Shown piece after piece: positions 28,175 to 38,268 of a stretch of DNA of 64,000 bases. Source of the stretch: Methanohalophilus profundi. Lineage in GTDB: Archaea; Halobacteriota; Methanosarcinia; Methanosarcinales; Methanosarcinaceae. Within the stretch, counting starts at the first letter, position 1, and each line of letters begins with the position of its first letter. The stretch covers positions 1,227,224 through 1,291,223 of the forward strand of contig NZ_QBKB01000002.1 of the NCBI RefSeq assembly GCF_004137855.1, in the 5' to 3' direction. The translations under genes were made by a program, and so were the position numbers. Under the pieces are notes generated by a model, which was given only the letters and a program-made list of their open reading frames with translations, had not been told where the DNA came from and ran no database searches.

Positions 28175-28864
28175 ATGTATACTGAGAGAACCGAAGAATA
28201 TCTGGAAACCATACAGGGTTTGATCAATCGCACAAGTTCCCCGGCCAAGAACAAGGATATAGCAAAGGAACTTGAAATTTCTCCGGCAACAGTTACTGAA
28301 ATGATACAGCGCCTCTCGGATGAAGGCCTTGTGACTCATGCTCCTTATAGTGGGGTTGAATTGACCGAATCCGGAATAATACAGGCCAACAATCTTCAGC
28401 GAAAACATCTGGTGCTCAAGAACTTTTTCACCAGGGTACTTGATATAAATGAAGAAGTAGCGGACCAGGAAGCCTGTGCGCTCGAACATGTTATGTCAGA
28501 TGTTGTACTTGAAAGAATGTGCTCTTATCTGGCAGAAAAAGGTCTTTGTGATATTTCTGAAACCACTCTGCCTTCTAAATGTAGTTTGAGCAGGGAACAT
28601 TATATTTCTCTTGTAGAAATGAATGAAAAAACTAAAGGAAAAGTGGTAATGGTTGCCCTGCCAAAAGAGACCAAGGATAGGCTCACGTCATTGGGGATGG
28701 TTGCAGGTGAGGATATTGAAATCAAAAGAAAACAAAAACAGGGTTGTATTTCTATAATTACCAAGGGTACTGAAATAGCCCTGGGAAATGAAGTGGCAGA
28801 GAAAATTTTTGTGAAACCTGCAGAAAACGACCACATGCAACGGAGACGTGGTAGTCATTCCTGA
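28175..28864 (+). CDS. DtxR/MntR-type metal-dependent regulator with FeoA domain
   Basis: A 229-residue regulator. An N-terminal winged helix (TERTEEYLETIQGL, then ISPATVTEMIQRL) is followed by a dimerisation/metal domain with HLVLKNFF, DQEACALEH and the Cys/His/Glu ligands typical of DtxR, and a C-terminal SH3-like FeoA domain (LPKETKDRLTSLGMVAGEDI). The next gene, feoB, overlaps by 17 bp, so it probably senses Fe(II) and controls ferrous iron import. The 163-bp upstream gap has AT-rich promoter sequence (AAATATATATTTATAG) and ATAACCTAATAT, which could be an operator half-site. Confidence 0.9.
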   Translation: MYTERTEEYLETIQGLINRTSSPAKNKDIAKELEISPATVTEMIQRLSDEGLVTHAPYSGVELTESGIIQANNLQRKHLVLKNFFTRVLDINEEVADQEACALEHVMSDVVLERMCSYLAEKGLCDISETTLPSKCSLSREHYISLVEMNEKTKGKVVMVALPKETKDRLTSLGMVAGEDIEIKRKQKQGCISIITKGTEIALGNEVAEKIFVKPAENDHMQRRRGSHS

Positions 28865-30820
28865 TTCTTGCTGCGGGGCAGCCGAAAAACGCATGCATGA
28901 CGGCGATCATGACATGACAATTGCCTTTGTTGGCAATCCCAGTGTAGGTAAAAGTGCTTTTTTTTCCAGGGTCACCGGTGTGGGTGTCATGGTTTCCAAT
29001 TATCCGGGAACCACCGTGGAAATGACACGTGGCACTGTAAAGGTTGGCCAGAAGAAAATAGATATTGTGGATTTGCCGGGTATTTATTCACTGGGTACGT
29101 CCACAGAGGATGAACGGGTCTCAAAGGAATATCTGCTGCGTGAATATCCCGATGTGATCGTAAATGTGGTGGATGCAACAAGACTGGAACGTAACCTCTA
29201 TCTTACCCTCCAGATACTGGAACTCGGTGTACCTGTAGTAATTGCCCTCAATCAGCTGGATGCCGCCAGGGAAATGGGAATTGACATTGATGCCCCCAAA
29301 TTATCCCAAATATTGGGTGTACCTGTTGTACCTACTGTTGCCACAAAGGGAATCGGGCTTGATGAGGTCCTGAAAGAAGCAGTTGATCCATCCCTTTCAC
29401 CAGCAGGGCGAATCCGTGTTCACTATGATAATCATATAACTAACGCTATCAATGATCTTGGTGTGGATTTTCCTGATACGGCCTCTGTAATAAAATTGCG
29501 AGCTCTTGAAAATGACTCTGATTTTGTACGCATGTGCTGCAGACCCCACGAAGCAGACCTGCTTTTATCAAAAGCTTCAGAAATGGCTTCAGAAATCGAA
29601 GATGTCCACAATATGGCGATTTCAGATACCATGGCAAGAGACCTCTATGGGGAAGCCGGCCAGATTACAGACTCGGTGCAGTCAATTGTGGAAAAGGACA
29701 CTTCTCTAAAGCATCGTATTGATGACATGCTCACATCTGAATATGTGGGTGTCGTGGGTCTTGCAGCAGCCCTTTTACTTACTTTCCTTCTGGTTTTCAG
29801 GGTTGGAGGATTCCTGGAAGAGGGAATCGTCCATCTTTTGAAACCTACCTGATAGCTCCGGTTGAAGCCGAGCTTGCAACAAGCAACCCCCTTGTGCGCA
29901 ATGTAATCATCTATTCCCTGCTGGGCATAGAGGCTGGATTTGCCATTGCAATTCCCTACATAGGGGTTTTTTATATTATCCTCTCGGTTTTCGAGGATTC
30001 GGGATATCTGACCCGTGCAGCTTTCCTGCTGGATAACCTGACTCACAGGATGGGGTTGCATGGCAGGGCAGTGATCCCTCTGGTACTTGGGCTGGGTTGT
30101 AATGTACCGGCAATCATGGCTACCCGTGCATTGAATACATTGAGGGAGAGGCGTATCGCTTCAGTTCTCATATCCCTTATCCCCTGTTCTGCAAGGACTG
30201 TTATTATTCTGGGACTTGTAGGTACCTTTGTAGGTTATTGGGCTGCAGTATCAATCTATGTACTGGAGATTTTCATAATTTTCATTACCGGCTGGATACT
30301 GGGAAGGGGTCTTCCCGGCGAGCGGACCGGTTTTATTATGGAAATGGGTCCGTTGAGACATCCTGATGTTGTGTCCACTCTTAAAAAGACCTGGCTTAGG
30401 ATACGTGAGTTTGTCTATATCGCATTCCCTCTTCTGATAGTGGGGAGTGCATTACTGGGTGGGCTGGATACTCTGGGTATTCTGGATATTTTTGAGAATG
30501 CCGTATCTCCTATATCTGTAGGGATTCTGGGTCTGCCTGCTTTTGCTGCCACAGCACTTGTATTCGGTATACTGCGCAAGGAAATGGCGCTTGAGGTACT
30601 GGCGGTGCTTGCGGGTACTGCTAACTTTGCAATGGTATTGACGCCTCTGCAGATGTACGTGTTTGCTGTAATTACAACAATATACATTCCCTGTGTTGCA
30701 ACCATTGCAATACTTAAACATGAGCTGGGCACAAGGGATACTGTTATGATCTCCACATTCACGATACTCCTTGCATTCACCGTGGGTGCAGTAATCTACC
30801 AAATAGGAATGCTCTTGTAA
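28848..30820 (+). CDS. feoB: Ferrous iron transporter FeoB (frameshifted in this sequence)
   Basis: FeoB imports Fe(II). The N-terminal G domain has GNPSVGKS, T-rich VSNYPGTTVEM, DLPGIYSLG and NQLD. The polytopic membrane part follows. At about 29836-29840 the frame breaks; a missing T in CATCTTTTGAAACC would restore it, joining to LIAPVEAELATSNP and later GCNVPAIMATRAL, LIPCSARTVII and FGILRKEMALE, the two gate motifs. Corrected length is about 657 residues. The start is GTG 28848 with GGAG very close, or ATG 28893; the longer form has a CC pair. It is translationally linked to the DtxR-type gene. Confidence 0.92.
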
Positions 30821-30871
30821 AATAGGTAAAAATCGACAGGTTTTTAAAAACAATCAACGGTGTTAACTTTA

Positions 30872-31090
30872 ATGACACGCATCACTGATTCCCGCAAAAG
30901 AAATGCAATATCTGTTTTACAAGATATTTTTGAAATGAACAATATGAGAGAACCTGTGGGAGAAGAGGTAGATTCATTGCTCGAAACCATGGGTACACAT
31001 GCCAGTCTCGTAGAGGGCGATGTTTTATTAAAGGAAGATTTTAGTGATACAGTCACCGATTTGCCACTGAGGGCCAATGAAGGAATGTAA
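30872..31090 (+). CDS. Hypothetical acidic protein, 72 residues
   Basis: A small open frame 51 bp after feoB, with ATG 30872 in an AT-rich leader. The product is acidic and helical (NAISVLQDIFEMNN), with no signal peptide, membrane helix or Cys. A weak TATA-like TTTTTAAAAAC precedes it. Its position suggests a link to iron transport, but I know no family and it could have its own role. The opposite-strand frame in the same place looks like a shadow. Confidence 0.5.
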   Translation: MTRITDSRKRNAISVLQDIFEMNNMREPVGEEVDSLLETMGTHASLVEGDVLLKEDFSDTVTDLPLRANEGM

Positions 31091-31092
31091 TT

Positions 31093-31885
31093 TTACCAGT
31101 CAGGCGCGAGATTGAGTAATTCTACTATATCCCGCAGGATGTCTGGATCAAACTCATCATCTATCCTGTAGTCACTTATTATATGGCCTTCCAGGCTGAT
31201 TCCGTCCACGTAACCGTACCAGTAGATAACCATTCCGCTGCCGTATAATTCTTCATAGTGGGAAAACTGCTTTTTGATATAGTTCTGATGATCGGTTTCG
31301 TTACCAAATACGGCTTTGCTTTCGATCCAGTTTACCTGTTGGCCCCGGATCTCAACAGGATCTGGAAGGAGAAAATCAGGTGTCTTTTCTGCACTTTGCT
31401 TTCTCAATTCTTCTTCTGTCAGATATTCGATATTTCTGTATTCAAGCCACCTGGCTACGATCATTTCCCCGAAAATTCCTTTCCTGGCCTGGAAAGAGTG
31501 GGCTTCAGGTGAAAAATAGAGATCTGTTTCAAGGGCTTCTTTTATTTCAGCTGCCAGCCGGTTGTCTTCTATCTCATCTAGATGGTTGAATACGTATTTT
31601 TTGGACATCCCCATCTCTTTTAGCAGTGTTGTGGCTATAAGGGTAGGAGGGAACTTGTATTCTTCTGAAAGTTGAATTATACTGCTGCCGCTTTTCCATT
31701 TTTTGAGCAGTAAAGCACTTTTTATTCTGGATGATATAATGTTTTTTCTTGACGTGATCGATAATCTTCTGGTGCAGGATGGAAGCGACTACACCTACGG
31801 GCTGGCAGTAATCCAGGGCCAGTTTTTCGAAGTCTGAAGCATCAGTGACACTTCGGTGTATCTCATTGTATTCAGTTTTGTCCAT
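31093..31885 (-). CDS. TPD-domain nuclease-like protein (C15orf41/CDIN1 homologue; frameshifted in this sequence)
   Basis: A PD-(D/E)XK-type nuclease related to human CDIN1. The C-terminal part (to 31093) contains SAEKTPDFLLPDPV, whose T-P-D names the family, IESKAVFGN as the catalytic E-x-K, and YWYGYVD. The N-terminal helix-turn-helix part (from 31885) reads LDYCQPVGVVASI, then loses frame near the A6 run (31742-31747); removing one A restores it and joins SSRIKSALLLKKW. Corrected length is about 263 residues. It overlaps the DNA glycosylase gene by 14 bp, which supports a nucleic-acid role. Confidence 0.83.
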
Positions 31886-32504
31886 CCACGTTCCCCTTCA
31901 GGAGACATTTTTCGCACTGTTTGGTTGCACAGTACTTTTTCGCATACTCCACTATCAGGGCGTGGTATTCCTTATACATTTCCACATCTTTTGGAATATT
32001 TTTTACAAACATTTCCTGCAGCTGGTGGTAATTGCCCTCAACTCCGATACACCGCATTATTCTGGTCGTATATGTATCAATTACAAAACAGGGTTTTCCG
32101 GCAGCATATAAGAGGATACTATCTGCGGTTTCAGGTCCGATGCCTTTTAATTCGAGTAAACGTTTGCGTAGTTTTTCTGCAGGAAGGGAGAAAAGTACTT
32201 CTTCTCCGTGACGATCAATATAGCTGGATATTCCCTGTAATCTGCTGGCCTTTTGCCTGTAAAATCCGGTACATCTGACATCCTCTTCAAGTTCCTGCAG
32301 ATCCATCTCTGCCAGTTTGCCGGCCTCAAGCATATTTTTCTGTTTGAGGTTATCGATAGCTTTTTCCACATTAGTCCATTTTGTCTGCTGTGTAAGCATT
32401 GCTCCAACGATAACTTCAAAAGGGGTCTCAGCAGGCCACCACTGCTGTGAACCAAATTCCCCGATGAGTGTGTCATAGATAGATTGCAGCATCTCTGCGT
32501 GCAT
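31872..32504 (-). CDS. Endonuclease III-family DNA glycosylase (MagIII-like)
   Basis: A 210-residue HhH-GPD glycosylase. The helix-hairpin-helix is LKGIGPETADSILLYA with FVIDTYTTRIM, giving the catalytic Asp. The lysine of bifunctional EndoIII (GxxxKTA) is Glu here, so a glycosylase without lyase activity, as in MagIII/MutY-type proteins, is expected. The Fe-S region has only three cysteines (CATKQCEKC) where EndoIII has four, so cluster binding is doubtful. I chose ATG 32504 (MHAEMLQSIYD) over an upstream start at 32561 that would overlap the preceding gene by 47 bp. Confidence 0.82.
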   Translation of the reverse strand: MHAEMLQSIYDTLIGEFGSQQWWPAETPFEVIVGAMLTQQTKWTNVEKAIDNLKQKNMLEAGKLAEMDLQELEEDVRCTGFYRQKASRLQGISSYIDRHGEEVLFSLPAEKLRKRLLELKGIGPETADSILLYAAGKPCFVIDTYTTRIMRCIGVEGNYHQLQEMFVKNIPKDVEMYKEYHALIVEYAKKYCATKQCEKCLLKGNVDGQN

Positions 32505-32514
32505 ATTATCTGCT

Positions 32515-32895
32515 TTATCTGTCGGACCAGAACTCTTCTTCATAATCATCTGGAAGGTCAAGTTCCATTGCTTTGTCTATACTTTTCCTCTTTCCTTCTG
32601 TGGATATCTCTCTGGTTTTTTCTTTTGTGGGAGCCTTATTGCTCTCTGGTTGTGGGATTTCCTCAGTGGGTTCTCTGGAATCTACCGGTGGTTCTGTCCT
32701 GTTCTTTAGTTTTTCCTTCACACGTTGAGCATATTCATCCACTACAGACTCAGAACTCTTTCTCATTTTTGTGGTCTGATTATACCCAACGGAACAGTTT
32801 TCATCACCGGTACGCCAATCCACATGGTAGAGGTGGCACTTTCTTTTTTTGCACACCTGGGTCCCATCAATGGGACAGATTTCCGGTAAAGACAT
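32515..32895 (-). CDS. Hypothetical protein with Cys/His-rich N-terminus, 126 residues
   Basis: The first 38 residues contain CPIDGTQVCKKRKCHLYH and DENCSVGY, four Cys plus His that could form a small zinc or Fe-S site. The remainder is low-complexity, rich in Lys, Glu and Pro and probably disordered, ending in an acidic patch. It sits between prs and the DNA glycosylase on the same strand. I do not recognise a named family. A nucleic-acid or protein-binding adaptor is a guess. Confidence 0.65.
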   Translation of the reverse strand: MSLPEICPIDGTQVCKKRKCHLYHVDWRTGDENCSVGYNQTTKMRKSSESVVDEYAQRVKEKLKNRTEPPVDSREPTEEIPQPESNKAPTKEKTREISTEGKRKSIDKAMELDLPDDYEEEFWSDR

Positions 32896-32922
32896 ACATT
32901 ACACTCCTCATATAGGTGAATA

Positions 32923-33771
32923 TTAGAGGCTTTTAAGGGTATCGGCTATCAGGGGGGCTACCGATATAATGCTCTGTGGTTTTTCAAGGGTATCAGTGGA
33001 TATGATCTCCTTGACCCCGGCATTGTAAAGACGCACCACAGCATTGCGTGCAAGTACCGGGTGTATACAGGCAACATATATGTCTGCTGCACCCTGTTCT
33101 TTAAGCATACGGATGGATTCTGCCATGGTACCACCGGTTGCAATCATGTCGTCCAGCAGTATCAGGTCCCTTCCGCTCACATCAATCTCTTTTTCAGCAA
33201 TAGTTACACTTTCTCCGCTATGCCTTGTTTTTTCAAGTTGTTCGTAGGGAATGCCTATATCTGCAGATGCACTTTTTGCAAGTTCGAGGGCACCGACATC
33301 GGGAGAGATTATGAGTGGATCTGTCAGGTTCAGGGAACGTATATGATTCCCGATTAAGTGTGAAGCGTCAAGGTCAAAGGAATCGGCATTGAAATGCTCA
33401 AGTATGCTTCTCTCATGTATGTTTACTGTGAAAACCCTGTCAGCATTAATGGTTCTGGCAATTGCACGCGCACTGACCGGTTCTCCCCGGTTGAAGACTT
33501 TGTCCTGTCTGGCATATCCCATATAGGGTATTACAACGTTGATGGTTGGTGCTTCCTCACAAGCATCTATTAATTGTAGCAGGGCTACATAATCGCCATC
33601 TGTAGGTGTACTCTGTATGATGGTAACATCATCGATACTGTCATCCTTGATGCGAGTATACAGTTCCCCGTCAGGGAATCTTTTATAATCACATATTGTA
33701 GGAGGCGTATTGAGTTGCTGTGCCACTTTAGAGGCAAGCAATTGGGAAGCTGGTCCGGCTATTATTTTCAC
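32923..33771 (-). CDS. prs: Ribose-phosphate pyrophosphokinase
   Basis: PRPP synthase, supplying PRPP for purines, pyrimidines, histidine and, in archaea, cofactor synthesis. The 282 residues match archaeal class enzymes. Landmarks: FPDGELYTRI near the N-terminus, MGYARQDKVFNRGEP (ATP loop), RTINADRVFTVNIHE, SPDVGALELAKS and the PRPP loop LLDDMIATGGTMAE. It is one of a - strand run from nnr to the TPD gene. Confidence 0.96.
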   Translation of the reverse strand: MKIIAGPASQLLASKVAQQLNTPPTICDYKRFPDGELYTRIKDDSIDDVTIIQSTPTDGDYVALLQLIDACEEAPTINVVIPYMGYARQDKVFNRGEPVSARAIARTINADRVFTVNIHERSILEHFNADSFDLDASHLIGNHIRSLNLTDPLIISPDVGALELAKSASADIGIPYEQLEKTRHSGESVTIAEKEIDVSGRDLILLDDMIATGGTMAESIRMLKEQGAADIYVACIHPVLARNAVVRLYNAGVKEIISTDTLEKPQSIISVAPLIADTLKSL

Positions 33772-33833
33772 ATCATTCCCTCGCTTTTTTGATAATGGCT
33801 ATGAATGTATTGGTTACTTATAAGAATTGGGTA

Positions 33834-34301
33834 TCAGCTTTCTTTCACTTTATGGATTACTTCAATATCAGTAATCCGGGTATGGGGATAGTTTCCGTTT
33901 TCATCCTTCTCAAGTGCTTTGACCATGTCCCATATTGCAAGGAGGGCACAGCTTACGCCTGTAATCGCCTCCATTTCCACCCCGGTCTGACCTCTGGATT
34001 TGACTGATAGGTCAACAGTAATCCTGTCCTCACCTCTCTCAAAATTCATGTCGATACCGGTTATCGGGATCTGGTGGCACATAGGAATGAGCTCCGGAGT
34101 CTTTTTGACAGCCATTATGGCGGCAATGCGGGCGGTGGCCAGTACATTGCCCTTTTCGACATCTCCCTTTTGGATTTCTCCAATAGTTTCTTTACAAAGG
34201 AATATACTGCCCCTGGCAAGAGCAGTGCGTTTCAACTCGCTTTTTTCGGAAACGTCGACCATATGGACATGGCCATCTTTGATGTGAGTGAATTCTCCCA
34301 C
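33834..34301 (-). CDS. moaC: Cyclic pyranopterin monophosphate synthase MoaC
   Basis: MoaC makes cPMP in molybdopterin synthesis, needed for formylmethanofuran dehydrogenase. The 155 residues contain MVDVSEKSELKRTALARG, LIPMCHQIPITG, and KSRGQTGVEMEAITGVS, the family active-site blocks. No other mo genes are in the window. It lies between prs and a small hypothetical gene on the same strand. Confidence 0.95.
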   Translation of the reverse strand: MGEFTHIKDGHVHMVDVSEKSELKRTALARGSIFLCKETIGEIQKGDVEKGNVLATARIAAIMAVKKTPELIPMCHQIPITGIDMNFERGEDRITVDLSVKSRGQTGVEMEAITGVSCALLAIWDMVKALEKDENGNYPHTRITDIEVIHKVKES

Positions 34302-34314
34302 GGATTCGCCTCAT

Positions 34315-34500
34315 TTAATCTATTCTGAGATTCTGGCGCTGCTCATAATCCTCAAGTTTTTCCCCGAGAGCTTTGTGGAGTGTCCGGGCTTCACCAACAC
34401 TTAATTTGATTATTTCTTCATCTTCTCCGTGGCTGATTATAACTCGCAGCCTGTTCCTTTCAATATCCACTACAATATTCCTGTCTTTTGTGTGCGTCAT
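34315..34500 (-). CDS. Hypothetical protein, 61 residues
   Basis: A small cytoplasmic protein, DRNIVVDIERNRLRVIISHG then a charged helix with SVGEARTLHKALGEKL. It predicts as beta strands plus one helix. It sits 13 bp after nnr and 13 bp before moaC in the same direction, so it is probably expressed. I do not recognise a family. Confidence 0.6.
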   Translation of the reverse strand: MTHTKDRNIVVDIERNRLRVIISHGEDEEIIKLSVGEARTLHKALGEKLEDYEQRQNLRID

Positions 34501-34512
34501 TTAATTCACCTT

Positions 34513-35978
34513 TCATTGTTTCATAATGTCTGTAATATGTTCGATCACATCTGTTGCCAGTAATCCGTACCCCTTTTTTGCAAAAGCAACATCTCCTGCT
34601 TCTCCATTTACAAATGCCCCGCAACAAGCTGCATTAAACGCATCCGTGCGACAGAACAGGGCACCAACTATTCCCGCAAGCACATCTCCCGTGCCGCCAA
34701 CGGACATACCTGCATTTCCGCTATAGTTTTGTCTTATGTATCTGCCATCAGAAATTATATCGGTTTTTCCCTTAAGGACGGTTATAATTTTATTTTCCCG
34801 GGAAAATCCTGTAACATTTTGGCTCTTGCAGGCAGTTCTTTTTCAACTTCCTTTTCTGTGAGCCTGGCTAATTCCCCGGAATGGGGTGTAAGTATCATTT
34901 CACAATTTTCTGGAGGGGGTAGTTGTAATTTATTGAGGGCATCTGCGTCCACAACAATCTTTTTGCATAGGGGTAGGATCTGGTGTACTGTCTGGTGTAT
35001 TGTTTCTTCGTTACCCAGCCCCATCCCGATAACCACCACATCGTGTGCATGAATAAGATCTTTTAAGATTTCAATATCGTTTGTATGCAGAATGTCAGAG
35101 GATAATTTCCTGACAATTAGGTTGGGGGAAAATGAGGCAATTGTATCCGACACATTTGCCGGGGATGCAATGGTAACGATGTCTGCACCAGTGCGCAGGG
35201 CAGCCATTGCTGAAAGGGCTGGTGCTCCGTAGTATCGCCCTCCTCCAATGATAAGTACCCTGCCGGACTGTCCTTTATGTGAATCAATATGTCTTTTGAG
35301 CAGAGGTTCCAGGTCCCCTCTGTTTACAGTGTCTTCTGCGTCCCTGCAAACGCCGATATTGATGATTTCGACATCTCCTGTAAATTCGCCCTGGTTTTCG
35401 AGTCCGGTTTTCATTCTGTGAAATGTAAGGGTTGTATCTGCCATGACAGTATTCTCACCCTCTCCAGTAGCAGGATCGAGACCTGAGGGTGTGTCTACTG
35501 CAACCACATAGGAGTTACCGGTATTTATGGCATCTATCAATGTAGCTTCAGGTTCCCTGACATGTCCCCGGATGCCCGTGCCAAGCAGACCATCTACAAT
35601 GACATCCGCTTCTTTGAACCATTGGAAAATATCGGATTGTGTGGAATCCGTAATTTCAGCCAGACCTTTAATACCACAATGTTTCAATAAATTGAAATTT
35701 TCCAATGCGTCCTTTGTTCTTATGCCGCTTGCTTTCCCCGCCAGGACCACCCTTACTCTAATATTATCATAATAACTTAGATGGCGGGCGGCAACAAACG
35801 CATCGCCGCCATTATTTCCCCTGCCTGCCACGATCAATACATTGTCGTGAACATCCAGGGATAACACTTTACGTGCAATTGCAGCTCCTGCATTTTCCAT
35901 AAGCTGTATCCCTTTCAATCCCAGATGTGTGCAGTTTGTGTCTATGGCTTTCATTCTTTCAGGTGTGATAGATTGCAT
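34513..35978 (-). CDS. nnr: Bifunctional NAD(P)HX epimerase/dehydratase (frameshifted in this sequence)
   Basis: This enzyme repairs hydrated NAD(P)H. The N-terminal YjeF epimerase domain has ERMKAIDTNC, AGRGNNGGDAFVAARHL and DGLLGTGIRG; the C-terminal ADP-dependent dehydratase has SGRVLIIGGGRYYGAPA, VVIGMGLGNEE and, after a frame change at about 34803-34806, SVGGTGDVLAGIVG and NGEAGDVA. One T missing in GATTTTCCCGGG (- strand) explains the break and gives about 488 residues. It is the first gene of the - strand run toward moaC and prs. Confidence 0.9.
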
Positions 35979-36102
35979 TCTTTCCCCTGTTCTTTATTGT
36001 TCTTCTGAGTTAATGAAATTTCTGCTGTTTTACCATTATTCACCGATTTGAGACGAAAATGTCTTAATAGTTAGGGATATTTCATCTTCTACAGGGAGGT
36101 AT

Positions 36103-37574
36103 ATTATCATTCCCGCCACGCCAAAAGAAAATGAACCTGAAAGGACACGTTTTAAGCCTACCTATCTGATACTCGGAAGTGGAAGTATTGGTTTTGCCAC
36201 AGCAAAGTCATTGAGGGAATTAGGAAAAGAACTTATCATAGTAGATAAGGACCCACAAAAAGTTGAAACTCTGCGTGAGGAAGCCTATGAGGCGATAGTG
36301 GGTGATATTTCTGAGATTGAAACTCTACGTGGCCTTCAGACCAAAAAACTATCCGGCGTATTGATTGTCAGTTCAGATAACGAGGCCAATAAACAGGCTC
36401 TCAGGAATGTGAAAAAACATTTCCGTCCTTCTCTTTACTGTGTTGCAAGGGCCTCAGATGTAATTAATCTGCAGGAAATGGAAGAAATTGGTGCGGATTT
36501 TGTGTTCATGCCATCCCGGATAGTATCAAAATCCCTTTCAAGATCGCTTGAACGTGCTGAATCTGTGCGAATTGGTAACCAGCTTTCCCAGTGGTTCAGC
36601 AAAAACACTGGCAAAAGCCTTGCTGTAGTGGTTCATGACAACCCTGACCCCGATGCTATATCAGGTGCCCTGGCCCTTAAACTCATGGCCGAAAATTATG
36701 GTCTGCATCCCACGATTCTCTATAATGGTGAAATAGGCCATCAGGAGAACAAGGCATTTGTAAACCTGCTGGGTATCAATCTCGAGCATATGGAAGGCCG
36801 GGATATATCTGAATTTGATGAGATTGCTCTTGTCGATTGTGCGGTGCCAGGGTCAAATAATATGCTTTCAGAAGGAACACACATTGGTGTGGTAATAGAC
36901 CACCATCCTGTGGGTGATGCTGAAATTGATGCTGATTTTATTGATGTTCGGCCCAATGTGGGGGCTTCTGCTACTATAATGACCAAATACCTGCAGGAAT
37001 TGAATATAGATATCAGCAGTGAAATTGCCACAGCTCTGCTGTACGGCATTCGTACCGATACGCTGGATTTTAAACGCAATACCGATCCCAATGATCTTTC
37101 AGCTGCTTCTTTCCTTTACCCTATGGCCGACCATGAGGTTCTGGATCAGCTTGAAAGACCTTCAATGTCCATCGAAACCCTCGATGTACTGGGCCAGGCT
37201 ATCAAGAACCGGCAGGTCTTTGGTAGCTACCTGCTTTCCAATGTGGGAACATCCGGGACAGAGATACTCTTCCCCAGGCAGCCGATTACTTACTAAATCT
37301 TGAGGGTATATTTACCACAATAGTTTTTGGTGTAAGTGATGAAGTCATCTATGTCTCAGGACGCAGCAATGATATCCGTGTCAATCTGGGTGACATAATG
37401 AAAAAGGCCTTTGGTGAGGGTTCTGCCGGAGGCCATTCCACATCTGCAGGTGCACAGATAGCTCTGGGTGTTTTCAGTGGCATAAAGGACCGCCAGACGT
37501 TACTGAAACTTGTGGATGAGGCAGTCGTTAAGAAATTCCTCAAGGCTGTCGGGGTAGAGGAAGTGGATGAATAA
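36103..37574 (+). CDS. RCK (TrkA-N) plus DHH/DHHA1 phosphoesterase-type protein (frameshifted in this sequence)
   Basis: An N-terminal Rossmann domain (LILGSGSIGFATA, then IIVDKDPQ) is joined to a DHH phosphoesterase (VVHDNPDPDAISGALAL, ALVDCAVPG, VVIDHHPVGD) and DHHA1 end (GGHSTSAGAQ). The GxGSxG motif starts at 36177, so the usual start-type codons seen (TTG 36211) are too late. An in-frame ATT/ATC near 36103-36109 follows a strong GGGAGGT site. The frame breaks at about 37246-37250 (one A missing in GGGAACATCC); corrected length is about 490. It may act on a cyclic dinucleotide or oligonucleotide, but the substrate is unknown. Confidence 0.82.
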
Positions 37575-37581
37575 GATCTGA

Positions 37582-38217
37582 ATGAAGGAAAAAGAATATC
37601 GTTCACTTATTTTAAAGAATTTGGAAAAACAGGCATTGGACTCTATTTCCATATCTCTTCATGATCTGGTCGTGGAAATTATCCGCACTGGTTTCAGATG
37701 CAGCGGATGTGGCAGATGCTGCAAGTTTTCCTCAGGAGATAACAGCGTACTGCTGACCTATTTTGATATTAATAACTTGAAAAAAGGCGGCAATATAAAT
37801 GCGATTGAACCGACGGTAGCAGAAGAGGGTATGTTTCTGGCAGATAATGAAGGCAATGTACATACATTTGGCTTGAGGCTCAAAAGAAAAACAAACGGAG
37901 AGTGTGTCTTCCTGGGTGCGGCCGGATGTACCATATATCCATTCAGGCCCCTTCTCTGCAGGACCTATCCTTTCTATATCGCAGAAGCCAAGCTGGAAAT
38001 TTCAGAATGCGAGATCGAGGGCGGGATTTTACCGCTTTATCATGCACGCAGGCTTGCAAATGAAGTGTTACAACGCTATATTATTGAACTTCGGGATACC
38101 ATTATGACATACAGGCATTTTAAAGAGGGTCCATTATTTCTGGCTTCCCAACCTGCTTCTGATTATAATTTGATTGTACATGATAGCAGGGGTAAATGGC
38201 TACTTGATGACAAATGA
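37582..38217 (+). CDS. YkgJ-like CxxCxxCC family protein
   Basis: A 211-residue protein with CSGCGRCCKF (about residue 39), the CxxCxxCC metal-binding signature, followed later by GCTIYPFRPLLCRTYPF, the second conserved block of the family. It may bind an Fe-S cluster or zinc. The function is unknown; relatives are often called zinc/iron-chelating proteins. ATG 37582 is 7 bp after the RCK-DHH stop, so the two are probably one transcript. Confidence 0.83.
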   Translation: MKEKEYRSLILKNLEKQALDSISISLHDLVVEIIRTGFRCSGCGRCCKFSSGDNSVLLTYFDINNLKKGGNINAIEPTVAEEGMFLADNEGNVHTFGLRLKRKTNGECVFLGAAGCTIYPFRPLLCRTYPFYIAEAKLEISECEIEGGILPLYHARRLANEVLQRYIIELRDTIMTYRHFKEGPLFLASQPASDYNLIVHDSRGKWLLDDK

Positions 38218-38268
38218 TTCTATCGATTGGTTTATTTATTATATCACACATTATTTTTGCTGATTATC

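Noticed and set aside
29820-29900. Programmed frameshifting in feoB (and in ABCE1, mmp3)
   Set aside because: No common slippery heptamer or stimulatory structure is evident; breaks are at different short runs and need a single added base, typical of sequencing error.
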